A stretch of 64,000 nt of DNA from JAPLJC01 sp052326585 (GCA_052326585.1 JBKQLU010000076.1:1-64000); one strand, 5' to 3'; numbered from the stretch's first letter, positions 35,397-44,953 are shown. Numbers and translations are program-made. The notes: generated by a model not told the origin, from the sequence alone.

Positions 35397-37052
35397 TTAG
35401 GAGGCAATGTCCTTAATCACTTCTCTGACGCCAATGGCAAAATCGGGGCAGACAAAGTAGCACTTGAGGCAGTTGACGCAATGGTCCGAGGATTTGACCT
35501 CCATCGGCCGGTAGCCCTTCTGGGTGAAACCGGCGGACGGCACGAAGGTGCCGACCCCGCAAACTTCGGCACAGTAGCCGCACTCTTTGCAATTCTCTCT
35601 TTCGATTACCACTTCGAATTTGCGGGCGTCGCAATTCAGACAGCGCGAGGCTTCGGCCTTGATGTCCTGGTCGGCCATGGGAAGTTCCACGTGCTCGAAA
35701 TCGAGGACGCTTTCCCAAGACTTGAGATGCGGGAGATCATGGCGCGGCTCCACCAGAGGGATATATTCCTCGAGTTCCACAAAGTCTTCGGGCGCGGCAA
35801 GGGTTTCGGCAATGTCGCCCTGGCCGCCGAGAAATTTATCGATCTCGCCAGCCGCCTGGCGCCCCTGCGCAATGGCGCTGACGATGGAAGCCGGTCCGGT
35901 GACCACGTCGCCGCCGGCAAAAATCCCCTCAGCCGAGGTAGCCAGGTGGTCTTCAGCAACCTCCACCCGGTTCCCGGCCAGGTGCACCGGCGTGGTTTTG
36001 ACAAAGTCCAGTACCGGCGTCTGGCCAATGGCCAGGATGACCGCGTCGGCGCTTACCTTCTCGGTAGTCTCTTCATCATAGACCGGGTTGAATTTTCCGG
36101 TCTGGTCGAATACCTCCAGACAGCGCTTCAATTTGACGCCGGCCACCTGAGCGGCGCCCAAGATTTTCACGGGAGCCCACTGGTTGTTGATGACAATGCC
36201 TTCCTCTTCAGCCAGGGCGATTTCGAAAGGATGGGCCGGCATCTCTTCACGTTTTTCCAGGCAGAAGAGGTTGACCTTCTTGGCCCCCAGCCTCCGGGCG
36301 GTGAGCGCTACGTCGAGGGCGACGTTGCCGCCGCCGATGACGGCCACCTCGCCTCCGATGGTGCCCTTCAGGCCCAGGACCGCACCCTGCAGAAAGTCCA
36401 GCCCCCAGTAGACCCCGTTTTTATCAGCACCCTCCACGGGAATTTTGGCTGAGGCGCTGGCTCCCACGGCAATGAACACCGCGTCGTAATCCTGCTTGAT
36501 CTCCTCCAGGGTCACATCCTGGCCCACCTGGGTGTTCCCTTGAAAAATTACCCCCATCTCCAGAATGACCTTGATATCTTTGTCCAATCTGTCTGCGGGC
36601 AAACGATATTTGGGTATGCCGTAACGCAGCGTCCCCCCCGGCTTGGGGAAGCTATCGATAAGAGTCACCTGATGACCCAGGGTAGTCAAATAGTAGGCCG
36701 CGGTCAGTCCAGCCGGACCGGCGCCGATAATTGCCACCTTTTTTCCCGAAGGCGGGGTCTTTTTCCGGTTGGTGAGCCAACGGTCGCCCCCTTTATCCAT
36801 CGCCGCCCGCTTCAAAGCCCGGATGGCGATGGGATCGCCAAACTGCTTATAGGCGCAGACGTCTTCACAGGGAGCGAAGCAGGCGTCGGCGCACACGGTG
36901 GGCAGAGGCAAATGTTCCCGCAAGACGGCAACCGCTTCATCAAAGCGGCCATCACGCACCGCCCGGACATAGCGCGGCACGTCCACCCCAGCCGGACAGG
37001 CAGCGCTGCAGCGCGGGGTGATAAAATCTTTCCTGCTAACCTTTAAGCTCAT
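35397..37052 (-). CDS. GltD-like NAD(P)H/FAD oxidoreductase with N- and C-terminal Fe-S domains
   Basis: The 551-aa protein has an N-terminal GltD-type Fe-S domain (CSAACPAGVDVPRYV ... CADACFAPCEDVC), two Rossmann folds (VAIIGAGPAGLTAAYYL for FAD and VAVIGGGNVALDVALTA for NAD(P)), GIFAGGDVVTGPA, and at the C-terminus two ferredoxin motifs (CKECGYCAEVC and CVNCLKCYFVC). It leads the operon with the 2-oxoacid oxidoreductase subunits and would pass electrons from the TPP/Fe-S core to NAD(P)+, as in phenylglyoxylate-type enzymes. A sigma-54-like promoter lies about 190-200 nt upstream. Confidence 0.9.
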   Translation of the reverse strand: MSLKVSRKDFITPRCSAACPAGVDVPRYVRAVRDGRFDEAVAVLREHLPLPTVCADACFAPCEDVCAYKQFGDPIAIRALKRAAMDKGGDRWLTNRKKTPPSGKKVAIIGAGPAGLTAAYYLTTLGHQVTLIDSFPKPGGTLRYGIPKYRLPADRLDKDIKVILEMGVIFQGNTQVGQDVTLEEIKQDYDAVFIAVGASASAKIPVEGADKNGVYWGLDFLQGAVLGLKGTIGGEVAVIGGGNVALDVALTARRLGAKKVNLFCLEKREEMPAHPFEIALAEEEGIVINNQWAPVKILGAAQVAGVKLKRCLEVFDQTGKFNPVYDEETTEKVSADAVILAIGQTPVLDFVKTTPVHLAGNRVEVAEDHLATSAEGIFAGGDVVTGPASIVSAIAQGRQAAGEIDKFLGGQGDIAETLAAPEDFVELEEYIPLVEPRHDLPHLKSWESVLDFEHVELPMADQDIKAEASRCLNCDARKFEVVIERENCKECGYCAEVCGVGTFVPSAGFTQKGYRPMEVKSSDHCVNCLKCYFVCPDFAIGVREVIKDIAS

Positions 37053-37239
37053 GAATGATTTCCTCCTCAGAAATATCGGTATACGCTTTAGGCATAGTCT
37101 TCATATATTCCCTCTGGCGTGGATTCCGGGACCACTTCCATGCCTGTCATTGAAGATATAGCCCTAGAGAAACCCCTTTCAAGGCGCGGCCCCAGATGCG
37201 GTTGAATTTTTTTTAAAAAATCCAGGACACTTAATTCCA

Positions 37240-37258
37240 CCTCAAGAAGGGCGCCAAA
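37240..37258 (-). promoter_or_regulatory. Sigma-54-like -24/-12 promoter upstream of the oxidoreductase operon
   Basis: Minus-strand TTTGGCGCCCTTCTTGAGG has GG at -24 and GA (not the usual GC) at -12 with the correct 10-nt separation. An almost identical sequence lies upstream of the BKACE gene at 40760-40779. Confidence 0.5.
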
Positions 37259-37296
37259 ATAGCGACGGCAAGAAGGTCAGGGCAGAAGAAGACTTG

Positions 37297-37324
37297 TTGG
37301 AAATTAATCAAATTAGGGCAAGCC
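37297..37324 (-). promoter_or_regulatory. Candidate upstream activator site paired with the -24/-12 element
   Basis: The block (minus strand GGCTTGCCCTAATTTGATTA then ATTTCCAA) is 42 nt upstream of the -24 GG. It matches the block at 40821-40848, which is 45 nt upstream of the second -24 element. It is a candidate binding site for the sigma-54 activator at 40933-42405. The remaining part of this 346-nt gap shows no gene. Confidence 0.45.
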
Positions 37325-37398
37325 TCGGGAGAAGCCGGCGGCGCCCCGGTCCCCCGGCGTGCCATCAGCCTCTCGCTCCCCATAGCCTCTTATTCCCA

Positions 37399-38649
37399 TT
37401 ACTCTGTAAGAATTACAATTTCTTCAGTAATTTCGTCCTGCAGGTGCACGTACTCTGGAATAAAGCATCCCACAATTATGGCCAACATGGCCCAACACAA
37501 TGACAGCAACATAATACCGGCGCCGATAGAATATTTTGCGGCAATTATCCCTATCATAAGTGGGGCCACCGACGAAAAACCCCGCCCTAAATTGAATGAT
37601 GCGCCAACTGCAGTGCCGCGTATATTGGTTGGATAACTCTCGGACATATAAGCAGCATTTAGAGCCGGGGGCATTTGTTGAAAAATACCATATATTAACA
37701 TTAAAGCAAAAACATTGGCGGCAGTATTAAAGTGAACAACCACCGGCAGCCAGATAGCGGCGCAGATGGAGGCGATAACATAAACAGGTCTCTTCCTCCA
37801 TTTGGAGGAAATCCAGCCGGCACAAAGATTAGCGACAATCTGCCCCAGGGCCCAGGCGATGATAAATTCTTGCGCCTTGACGATACCATAGCCCCTTTCA
37901 GTAGCAAAATATGTCGGCAACCATATGCTGCCTCCCCAAAAGGCGCATTGGTAAAAGAATATACTAAAGCTCCAGGCAGTAAACATCTTTAAATTACTGC
38001 GGTGCAGTATAGCCTTAGTATCTTCACGCCAGCGCGATTTTTTCTGTTTCTCTCTCCGCCATCTTTCGGGTTCCTCAACGTTACGCCTGATCCAAAAGGC
38101 AGCAATCACCGGCACCGCGCCCGTCAAAAACAACCAGCGCCAGCCATAAAGCGGTAAGATAAAGCCGGCAAGAGAGCTTGCCAAAATAATGCCAACCGGC
38201 CAACCGCATTGCACCAGCCCGGAACCCATGGCCCGTTTTTTGGTCGGCAAATACTCAGCCATTAAGACGGCGCCAACCCCCCACTCACCGCCAAGGGCCA
38301 ACGATGCTATAAAACGGACCAGAGTAAATGTGATGGCGCTGTGGCATAAGGCTATTACGCCTGAACCGATGGTAAAAATATAGATGGTCCAGGATAATGT
38401 CCTGACCCGGCCGAAACGGTCCGCCGCAAATCCCGCAATAATCCCTCCTAGACCAACGCCAATCATCTGCCACATAGCCAGCTCGCCGGCCATGACTTTA
38501 CTTATGCCGAAGGCGACAATCAGTATAGGTAGGGAGGCTCCCAAAAATTGCAGATTCATGGCATCTAGAAGAAAACCAATAAAGCCGGAAGCAACGGCGT
38601 AATTGGCCTGATTTTTGCCCTTCTTACCTGGGGCCATTTCTTGGGGCAT
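37399..38649 (-). CDS. MFS transporter, carboxylate (sialate/aromatic-acid) type
   Basis: The 416-aa protein has 12 membrane segments and the motif GIIAGFAADRFGRVRTLSW after segment 2, plus WGVGAVLMAEYLPTKKRAMGSGLVQ typical of SHS/AAHS organic-acid symporters. It follows the dehydrogenase and BKACE genes on the same strand (153-nt gap) and precedes the second promoter. It likely imports the hydroxy- or keto-acid used by those enzymes. Confidence 0.87.
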   Translation of the reverse strand: MPQEMAPGKKGKNQANYAVASGFIGFLLDAMNLQFLGASLPILIVAFGISKVMAGELAMWQMIGVGLGGIIAGFAADRFGRVRTLSWTIYIFTIGSGVIALCHSAITFTLVRFIASLALGGEWGVGAVLMAEYLPTKKRAMGSGLVQCGWPVGIILASSLAGFILPLYGWRWLFLTGAVPVIAAFWIRRNVEEPERWRREKQKKSRWREDTKAILHRSNLKMFTAWSFSIFFYQCAFWGGSIWLPTYFATERGYGIVKAQEFIIAWALGQIVANLCAGWISSKWRKRPVYVIASICAAIWLPVVVHFNTAANVFALMLIYGIFQQMPPALNAAYMSESYPTNIRGTAVGASFNLGRGFSSVAPLMIGIIAAKYSIGAGIMLLSLCWAMLAIIVGCFIPEYVHLQDEITEEIVILTE

Positions 38650-38802
38650 TGCCGGTCTCCTCTCTGAGAAAAGGATGAAAAAGATTTAAATACGCCGAAT
38701 GCTTATGATGACTAACCCCGTTTAATCTGAAATCCCCGCCCGTCCGGCGATTTCCTGAGATTAGGCGGCACCACGGCTGCCGCCAGATACCCCGTTTTTT
38801 AG

Positions 38803-39753
38803 TTACAATTCTCCAAGTTCCTGGAGCAGTTTCTTGACCCGCATCAGTTTATAGTCTCTTTCTTTGATAATCTCAGCCAGGGGTTTGTCCCCATAATCGA
38901 AAAATCCTTTGCCGGTCTTCAGCCCAAAGTGACCCTCTGCGACCAGTCTTTTTAATGTCGGGGAAATCTTCTCTACGGGGGCCAGGCCCTTGGGGGGGTC
39001 TTCAAGGACTCGTAACACATGGTCAAGGCCGGTATGGTCCAGCCTTTCCACAACCCCGGTTATGGGCAGCCGCACTCCAAGACTGGCCTTGACGGCACGG
39101 TCGATCTTCTCAGCGTCTGCGTACCCCTCATCGATCATAAAATAGATCTCCCGGTTTATCGCCCACTGAATGCGATTGACGATACAGCCAGGCATGAATT
39201 TGTTCAGGGTAACCGGCACCAGGCCCAATTTCCCAAGCCACTCATGCACCCGGGAGAAGATCTGGGGGTCGGTTCTGGGATTGGCTACCAGCTCCACCAG
39301 GGGCACCAAATAGGGGGGATTATAAAAATGCGTGATGAGAAAGCGCTCCAGCAGTTTCTCCGGCGCCAGGGGGAAGACATCGAGATACGAGGTGTTGCTG
39401 GTCACTGCCGGCCCGTCCGCCTTTATTAAGCCGGCCAGCTCGCTGAAAAGCTGCTTTTTCGCTCCGGCATTTTCGATAATCGCCTCGATAACCAGGTCGG
39501 AGTTTTGAATAAACTGCCTAAAATCGGTGGAGGTCTGAATACGTTTCACCACCAGATCTGGATTAACGGCCGCTTCCCCGAAATCATTCAGGGCCTGGGC
39601 GTGGGAACGGATCAATTCCAAGGCCTTGTCCAAGATCCCTTCGTTAACGTCCGTGAGGCACACTTCGCACCCCGCCCTGGCGAAGATCAAGGCCAGGGCA
39701 TGCCCCATGGTGCCCGCTCCCAAAATTGTCACTACCTTCAAGTCTCGCGCCAT
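38803..39753 (-). CDS. 3-hydroxyacyl-CoA / 3-hydroxy-acid dehydrogenase family protein
   Basis: The 316-aa enzyme has an N-terminal NAD Rossmann fold (VTILGAGTMGHALALIFARAG), catalytic-type LITHFYNPPYLVPLVELV with the family histidine, and a C-terminal helical domain ending GLKTGKGFFDY. The family includes 3-hydroxybutyryl-CoA, L-carnitine and L-gulonate dehydrogenases. Next to a BKACE, a free beta-hydroxy acid being oxidised to a beta-keto acid is the more likely role, as with carnitine dehydrogenase and its cleavage enzyme. No fused thioesterase is present. Confidence 0.88.
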   Translation of the reverse strand: MARDLKVVTILGAGTMGHALALIFARAGCEVCLTDVNEGILDKALELIRSHAQALNDFGEAAVNPDLVVKRIQTSTDFRQFIQNSDLVIEAIIENAGAKKQLFSELAGLIKADGPAVTSNTSYLDVFPLAPEKLLERFLITHFYNPPYLVPLVELVANPRTDPQIFSRVHEWLGKLGLVPVTLNKFMPGCIVNRIQWAINREIYFMIDEGYADAEKIDRAVKASLGVRLPITGVVERLDHTGLDHVLRVLEDPPKGLAPVEKISPTLKRLVAEGHFGLKTGKGFFDYGDKPLAEIIKERDYKLMRVKKLLQELGEL

Positions 39754-39813
39754 GCCTCCCCTCCTTCTTCTGCGATGGTTATTCGGTCATACTCCCGGCT
39801 CGCTTGGCTGGTA

Positions 39814-40641
39814 TTAGCGTTTCTCCAACCCCAAGATTGTTCTCGCTTCCTCTGGGGAGGCGATTTCACGGCCATATTCATGGGATATCCTGACAATACG
39901 CTCCACAAACTGAGCATTGGTTTTAGCGAGAACCCCTTTGCCATAATAGATGTTATCCTCCATGCCGACGCGAATATGTCCCCCCATAAGTAAGCCCATC
40001 ATGGAGATGGGAAGATGCCCCCGCCCAATCCCGATTACGGACCAGGTAGCATCCGCGGGTAGATATTCATGAAGGTAAAGAAGCGACTTGGGGGTGGCGG
40101 GGGCCCCCCAGGGGGTCCCGAGGACAAATTGGAAATGGAGCGGATCATCTAATTTTTTCTGATTCCGCATACCCAGAGCGGTGACGACCATTCCCAGGTC
40201 AAAGATTTCAATTTCCGGCTTTACCCCCTTTTCTTTCATCTTCTTGGCACAGGCCTCGAGGAATTCGGGTGGATTGCTGAAGACCCCGCTGCCCAAATTG
40301 ATGGACCCGGCATCAAATGAGGCCAATTCCGGCTGCAGCTCCAAGGGAATGAGACGCTGATCAATGGGAAGATTTATTCCTGCTACCCCGGAAGTCGTCA
40401 GATTAAGGATGAGATTGGTTTTCTGGCGCAAGGGGGTGACCACTTGCTGATAGATCTCCAGATTTTGGGTGCCGAATCCGGTTTTGGGATCGCGCACGTG
40501 AATATGAACGATAGCTGCCCCGGCATTCCAGCAATCAATACAGGATTGGACGATTTCCTCCGGAGTGATGGGAATATAGGGAGCTATATCCCGCATATTC
40601 CGGGACCCCGTTACGGCCGCGGTGATGATCAATTTTTCCAT
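39814..40641 (-). CDS. BKACE (DUF849) beta-keto acid cleavage enzyme
   Basis: The start is set at ATG 40641 with TTGAGG upstream (the frame could extend 4 codons to a TTG). The 275-aa TIM-barrel protein keeps the zinc site VHIHVRDP (H46, H48) and E228 in GGHIRVGMEDN, with R224 and D229 in the spacing known for 3-keto-5-aminohexanoate cleavage enzyme. The family transfers the acyl part of a beta-keto acid to acetyl-CoA, giving acetoacetate and a new acyl-CoA. The substrate is open. It is the first gene of the dehydrogenase/MFS unit, below a sigma-54-like promoter. Confidence 0.92.
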   Translation of the reverse strand: MEKLIITAAVTGSRNMRDIAPYIPITPEEIVQSCIDCWNAGAAIVHIHVRDPKTGFGTQNLEIYQQVVTPLRQKTNLILNLTTSGVAGINLPIDQRLIPLELQPELASFDAGSINLGSGVFSNPPEFLEACAKKMKEKGVKPEIEIFDLGMVVTALGMRNQKKLDDPLHFQFVLGTPWGAPATPKSLLYLHEYLPADATWSVIGIGRGHLPISMMGLLMGGHIRVGMEDNIYYGKGVLAKTNAQFVERIVRISHEYGREIASPEEARTILGLEKR

Positions 40642-40759
40642 AGTAATCCTCAAGGCTCCAAGATTTTTGGTGAAGCCGGCTGCTAAAACCTGGTTTAAGC
40701 CTTAGCTTAACTCGAAGAAGAGCAAGTGTGGCCGGGGAAGAGCCCCCGAGTGATAAATG

Positions 40760-40779
40760 CCTTCAAGAAGGGTGCCAAA
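40760..40779 (-). promoter_or_regulatory. Sigma-54-like -24/-12 promoter upstream of BKACE
   Basis: Minus-strand TTTGGCACCCTTCTTGAAGG has TGGCAC at -24 and TTGA at -12, with correct spacing, about 120 nt before the BKACE start. It is nearly the same as the element at 37240-37258. Confidence 0.55.
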
Positions 40780-40820
40780 TTGGCATGAGGCAAGGAGGCC
40801 GGCCCGAATAAGATAACTAA

Positions 40821-40848
40821 TTGAAAATTAATGAAATTATGGTAAGCC
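40821..40848 (-). promoter_or_regulatory. Candidate upstream activator site before the BKACE promoter
   Basis: The block (GGCTTACCATAATTTCATTA then ATTTTCAA on the minus strand) matches the block at 37297-37324 and has nearly the same distance to its -24 box. It lies between the activator gene's 3' end and the promoter. Confidence 0.45.
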
Positions 40849-40932
40849 GGGGGGAAGCTGCCAAATAGGGGGAAAATAATTTCGCCATAATTTGTCCGCA
40901 AATCAAGACATGTATGGAAATGGCGACAATAT

Positions 40933-42405
40933 TTAAATTCTAGAATAGTTTAAATTATATTTACGGAATTTTTCATATAAGGCTGACCTGGAAATACCCA
41001 AAAATTTAGCAGCCTTAGACATATTGCCCTTGGAGGTTTTGACGGCATTTAATAAAATTATTTTTTCAAAGTTAGCTACTTTTTGAAGAAGAGAATTGTC
41101 CGGAATATCAGACATATTTCTTTGAAGACCGGTCTCGAGGATCTCTACTGGGAGGTGCTCCAATTTTAATTCATTTTTTTCGCACAAACTTAAGGCCCTC
41201 TCGATAATATTTTTTAGCTCGCGGATATTCCCCGGCCACTGGTAATGAGTTAAAGCCTCCTGGGTCTCCTGGTTCAGGCGACAACCCGGTCTCCCGGCGG
41301 CTTTTAAAAAGTGTTTAATCATGAGGGGAATGTCTTCCGGTCTCCTGGCCAGAGGCGGAATATTCAAGATCATGGTGTTGAGCCGGTAAAATAGATCTGG
41401 CCGGAACTCCCCCCGCTGGATCATTTCTTGAAGATCACGATTCGTCGCGGCAACCAATCGGAAGTCAATCTGAGAGGATTTGATGCCGCCGACCTTGGTG
41501 AGTACCTTATCCTCAAGGATGCGCAACAGTTTGGCTTGGGCCGCCAGGGAGAGTTCACTGATTTCATCGAGATACAGGGTGCCGCCATCGGCCAGTTCGA
41601 TGAGACCCGGCTTGCCGCCTTTTTTGGCGCCCGTAAAGGCTCCTTCTTCATACCCGAACAGTTCCGATTCCAACAGGTCCTTGGGGACCGCGGCGCAGTT
41701 AAGGCAGACCAGGGGCCCCAGGTTGCGGTTGCTGGCGGCATGCAGGGCATGCGCGAATAACTCTTTGCCGGTGCCGGTGGGACCAAGAATCAAGATGGGA
41801 GAATCTGCCCGGGCATACTTCTGGGCCAGAAGTTTTACTGCCTTAATCGTCTTGCCTTCACCAATGATGGAATCAAAGGTATATTTGGGGGAAAATATCC
41901 TTTCCAGGGCCATCTCCTGGCGTTTGACCTTCCGCTCCAATATATTCAGTTTTCTCACCAGATCGGTAAAATCCTTATAGTCGCGCAGTACCGTCTGCAA
42001 GATAGCACCAACGATCTTGCCATTTTGCTTCAGGGGAATACGATTTACCAGCAATAAGGCCTCGGTTTTCAGAGAGCAACGCTGGCCCAGTTCCGGGATG
42101 CCGGTTGCCAGGACGCGAGAAAGCCTGGAATCGGGAAAATAGTCTTTGATATCCTGGCCGACGGCTTCTTGCGGATCTATCCTGAGTAATTCGGCATAGA
42201 CCTTGTTCATGAAGACAATTTGCCTCTGTTCATTGCAGACGATGATGCCGGAATAGACATTATCCAGGACGAACCTCAGAAAATTGATCGATTCCAACAT
42301 ATCTTCCAGACCGTGCCGGCCCTTTTGGCGCGCCTCAACATCTCCGGAAAGGCCGCTATCCAGGTAGGCCAGGCCCCTGGTTTTTTTCGTGGCGTCGCTC
42401 TTCAT
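40933..42405 (-). CDS. Sigma-54 activator with PAS sensor and Fis-type HTH
   Basis: The 490-aa protein has an N-terminal PAS domain (about 40-150: LDNVYSGIIVCNEQRQIVFMN), a AAA+ domain with Walker A GPTGTGKE, the sigma-54 contact loop GAFTGAKKGG and Walker B GGTLYLDEIS, and a C-terminal Fis HTH (GNMSKAAKFLGISRSALYEKFRKYNL). It has no receiver domain, so it senses a ligand directly. Two sigma-54-like promoters with a shared upstream block lie to the left, making it the probable activator of the whole catabolic island. Confidence 0.94.
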   Translation of the reverse strand: MKSDATKKTRGLAYLDSGLSGDVEARQKGRHGLEDMLESINFLRFVLDNVYSGIIVCNEQRQIVFMNKVYAELLRIDPQEAVGQDIKDYFPDSRLSRVLATGIPELGQRCSLKTEALLLVNRIPLKQNGKIVGAILQTVLRDYKDFTDLVRKLNILERKVKRQEMALERIFSPKYTFDSIIGEGKTIKAVKLLAQKYARADSPILILGPTGTGKELFAHALHAASNRNLGPLVCLNCAAVPKDLLESELFGYEEGAFTGAKKGGKPGLIELADGGTLYLDEISELSLAAQAKLLRILEDKVLTKVGGIKSSQIDFRLVAATNRDLQEMIQRGEFRPDLFYRLNTMILNIPPLARRPEDIPLMIKHFLKAAGRPGCRLNQETQEALTHYQWPGNIRELKNIIERALSLCEKNELKLEHLPVEILETGLQRNMSDIPDNSLLQKVANFEKIILLNAVKTSKGNMSKAAKFLGISRSALYEKFRKYNLNYSRI

Positions 42406-42736
42406 TGAGAATCCTTAAGCAAATTTCTTGCCAACCCAACAATCTCGATTAATTTTATCAAATTTACCCGGTTCCACAACTAGTCCAAGCGCTTAAAGAA
42501 CAAGTTCGCCCTGCCATCGACGCATCCCCCCTGGTGCGCAGCGGAACTCCGGCCGCCGCCCGGACCGGGGTTTGCCCCGGAAAAGCTGAAGGCGCCCCGC
42601 GGCGGGTCTGGCGTCCGGCTTCTCTCCTGCTGACTTCTGCAAGGCGACGGCCCTTGAAGTGGGCCATTGAGCGCCAGGAAATGCCGGCAGCCGTCCGGGT
42701 CTAAGCCACGATGCGAGGCAGGCTGCAGGGGCTGGC
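42406..42736. other. Gap of about 330 nt without a gene
   Basis: GC-rich sequence between the sigma-54 activator and the histidine kinase. No convincing ORF, terminator or repeat is seen; a 67-codon open frame has no ribosome binding site. Confidence 0.3.
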
Positions 42737-44953
42737 TTAGGTAGTTTCCGGGATTTCAGGTTCTAAGGTGACGAAGAAGGTGGTGCCGCTGGCGCTGGCA
42801 TCTTCCGCGGCGGTCCTGGTCTCGAACCGGATATGGCCGCCTAACTTCTCAATAATGGCATAGCTGACAAAGAGGCCGAGTCCCGTGCCCTCCCCCACTT
42901 TTTTAGTAGTGAAGAAGGGGTCGAAGATACGGTCGGCGTCCTCCGTGGTAATGCCGGTGCCGGTATCGGCAATGATGGCCTCCAGCAAGTTCTCGCCGGG
43001 ATGGCGGCGGCTGGCGATGGTAAGCTTGCCGCCCTCCGGCATGGCCGCCACGGCATTGGTGATGAGATTGAGAAAGACCTGCTGCAGTTCGCCTGCGCCT
43101 CCCTTCACCTGGGGCAGATCGGCAGCCAGATTAAGTTCCAAGTCGATCTTTTTAGTCAAGAGGGTGTTCTGTACCAGGAGGAGCACGGTTTGCAGGTCAT
43201 GATTGAGGTCGCTAAAGGCTTCCGGCTGGCTCGGATGCCGGGCGAATCCCATCAGGTTTTCCACGATGCGCTTGCAATTGAGGCCCTGGCGTTCCATGGT
43301 CTTGAGAATCTCATTTTCCTGGGTGCCCTCGGGGAAGCGGTCCAGTAATATTTCGGTAAATCCCAGGATGACCGCCAAGGGATTGTTGATCTCATGGGCC
43401 ACTCCCGCGGAAAGAGTCCCCAGGGAAGCCAGTTTTTCGGTCTGGAACAGTTGTTCCTCCATCCTTTGGCTCTCGGTGACATCCCGGGCCATCACCAAGA
43501 TCCATTCCACCGTCCCGCCATCCTCTCCGAAAACGGGTACAAAGTGGGTGGAAAGCGAGTAGAGGCGCTCGCCGATATGCGCCTGGAATTTGACTTCAAG
43601 GCTCTCACGGCTGTCCATCACCTCCCGCACCCGCAGCAGCATGGCCTGAGCATCTTCCGGGGCAAAAAACCTCTCCAGGTTTTTGCCGGAAATCTCCGCC
43701 GCGGGAATCCCCAAAGCCCTGGCCGCCGCAGTATTGGCGCTGACAAAGTTCCCGTTTTCATCAAGCAAAAAAATGAAGTCCCGGGCGTTTTCCACCACCG
43801 ACTTGTATTGCTCCCGGCTGCGGCGCAAATCCGCGGTGGTCCGGTCCACCTCCCGCTGCAGTTCCACCGACCAGCGCAGCCCATAGTAGATCACCGCACA
43901 GGCCGCCAGGATCAGGGCGAAAATCAGGATCCCCTGGATGAGGAATTGCCGGATATAGAGGGAATGGATGGTGCCGTAGACCTCAGCGGTGGGCGCCACC
44001 ACCGCCACCGGCCAGATTCTGGAACCATCCGGGTTCACCCGGACATGGCTGTAGGCCACGAATTTTTCCATCGGCCCGATGACACCCCGGTGCCAGCCTG
44101 AGGTGTAACGGGAGGTCCCTTCCTCTCCAGCCAACATTTTCGATTTCTGAATTTCGTTGATCTTGGTGAAACTGATCAGGGGATTGCGCCGGCCGCGGGC
44201 CGTAAAGGCGTCTTCCCCGATAAATTCCCGCTCGGGATGATAGAGAAATACCCCAGCGCTATCGAGCACCCAGCAGTAGCCGGTGTGTCCGGAGCGAATC
44301 CCGGCGCAGTAGTGGCCGGTAAACTGGCTGGCATCTATTTTGAACGACAGCGCCCCGCTCCAAATGCCGGTCGCCCGGGGGTGCGATTCATCCACGCTCT
44401 GCTCATATACCGGCATGATCAGGTCGAAGAAGGGCGTTTTATGGCCCCCACGCGCTTCCAGTGCCACCGGCCCCTGGCGAATGCGGCCGCGATTGGCCGG
44501 GTCTTTAGCCCAGGCCGCCTCAGCGGCGTATTGGTCAGCTTCGTAATCGAGAACCCGGGGGCCGCCGGCGTCCAGGATATAGGTGTGGCCGCCATTGGCG
44601 CCGGCAATAGCGATCCGGGCAATGGCGGTTACCCCCAGTTTGGAGAGTTCATTGAAACTGACCTGCATGCGGTTGGCCCAGGCCACTTTCTCCAGATATT
44701 GAATGGCCGGGGAATAGTCGAGGAGTTTGAGCTCCCCCCGCAAAGATTCCAGGCCATCTTCGATCTGGCGGGCGGTGGTTTTGGCCAGGATCAGTTGTTG
44801 CTGCTGAAAATCTTCAGAAACGATCTCGCCGGTGCGCTTTAAGGACAGCAGGCCCAACACGAAGGCCGTAGCCAGCAACAGCACCACCAGCAGGCCCAAC
44901 CCCGTCAGGAGTTGCCTGATATTGATCCTGGCCCGCGGGATGCCCATGCCCAT
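42737..44953 (-). CDS. Membrane-bound dCache-PAS histidine kinase
   Basis: The 738-aa protein has a membrane segment at about 15-37, a large periplasmic double-Cache sensor (about 40-325, with GHTYILDAGGPRVL and HTGYCWVLDSAGVFLYHP), a second membrane segment near 335-357, a PAS domain (VVENARDFIFLLDENGNFVSANTAAARALG), DHp with the phospho-histidine in GVAHEINNPLAVILG, and an HATPase (NAVAAMPEGG, DTGTGI, GEGTGLGLFVSYAI). The cognate response regulator is not adjacent; the next gene downstream is a PAS-type activator lacking a receiver. dCache domains often sense carboxylates or amino acids, which would fit the catabolic island. Confidence 0.92.
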   Translation of the reverse strand: MGMGIPRARINIRQLLTGLGLLVVLLLATAFVLGLLSLKRTGEIVSEDFQQQQLILAKTTARQIEDGLESLRGELKLLDYSPAIQYLEKVAWANRMQVSFNELSKLGVTAIARIAIAGANGGHTYILDAGGPRVLDYEADQYAAEAAWAKDPANRGRIRQGPVALEARGGHKTPFFDLIMPVYEQSVDESHPRATGIWSGALSFKIDASQFTGHYCAGIRSGHTGYCWVLDSAGVFLYHPEREFIGEDAFTARGRRNPLISFTKINEIQKSKMLAGEEGTSRYTSGWHRGVIGPMEKFVAYSHVRVNPDGSRIWPVAVVAPTAEVYGTIHSLYIRQFLIQGILIFALILAACAVIYYGLRWSVELQREVDRTTADLRRSREQYKSVVENARDFIFLLDENGNFVSANTAAARALGIPAAEISGKNLERFFAPEDAQAMLLRVREVMDSRESLEVKFQAHIGERLYSLSTHFVPVFGEDGGTVEWILVMARDVTESQRMEEQLFQTEKLASLGTLSAGVAHEINNPLAVILGFTEILLDRFPEGTQENEILKTMERQGLNCKRIVENLMGFARHPSQPEAFSDLNHDLQTVLLLVQNTLLTKKIDLELNLAADLPQVKGGAGELQQVFLNLITNAVAAMPEGGKLTIASRRHPGENLLEAIIADTGTGITTEDADRIFDPFFTTKKVGEGTGLGLFVSYAIIEKLGGHIRFETRTAAEDASASGTTFFVTLEPEIPETT

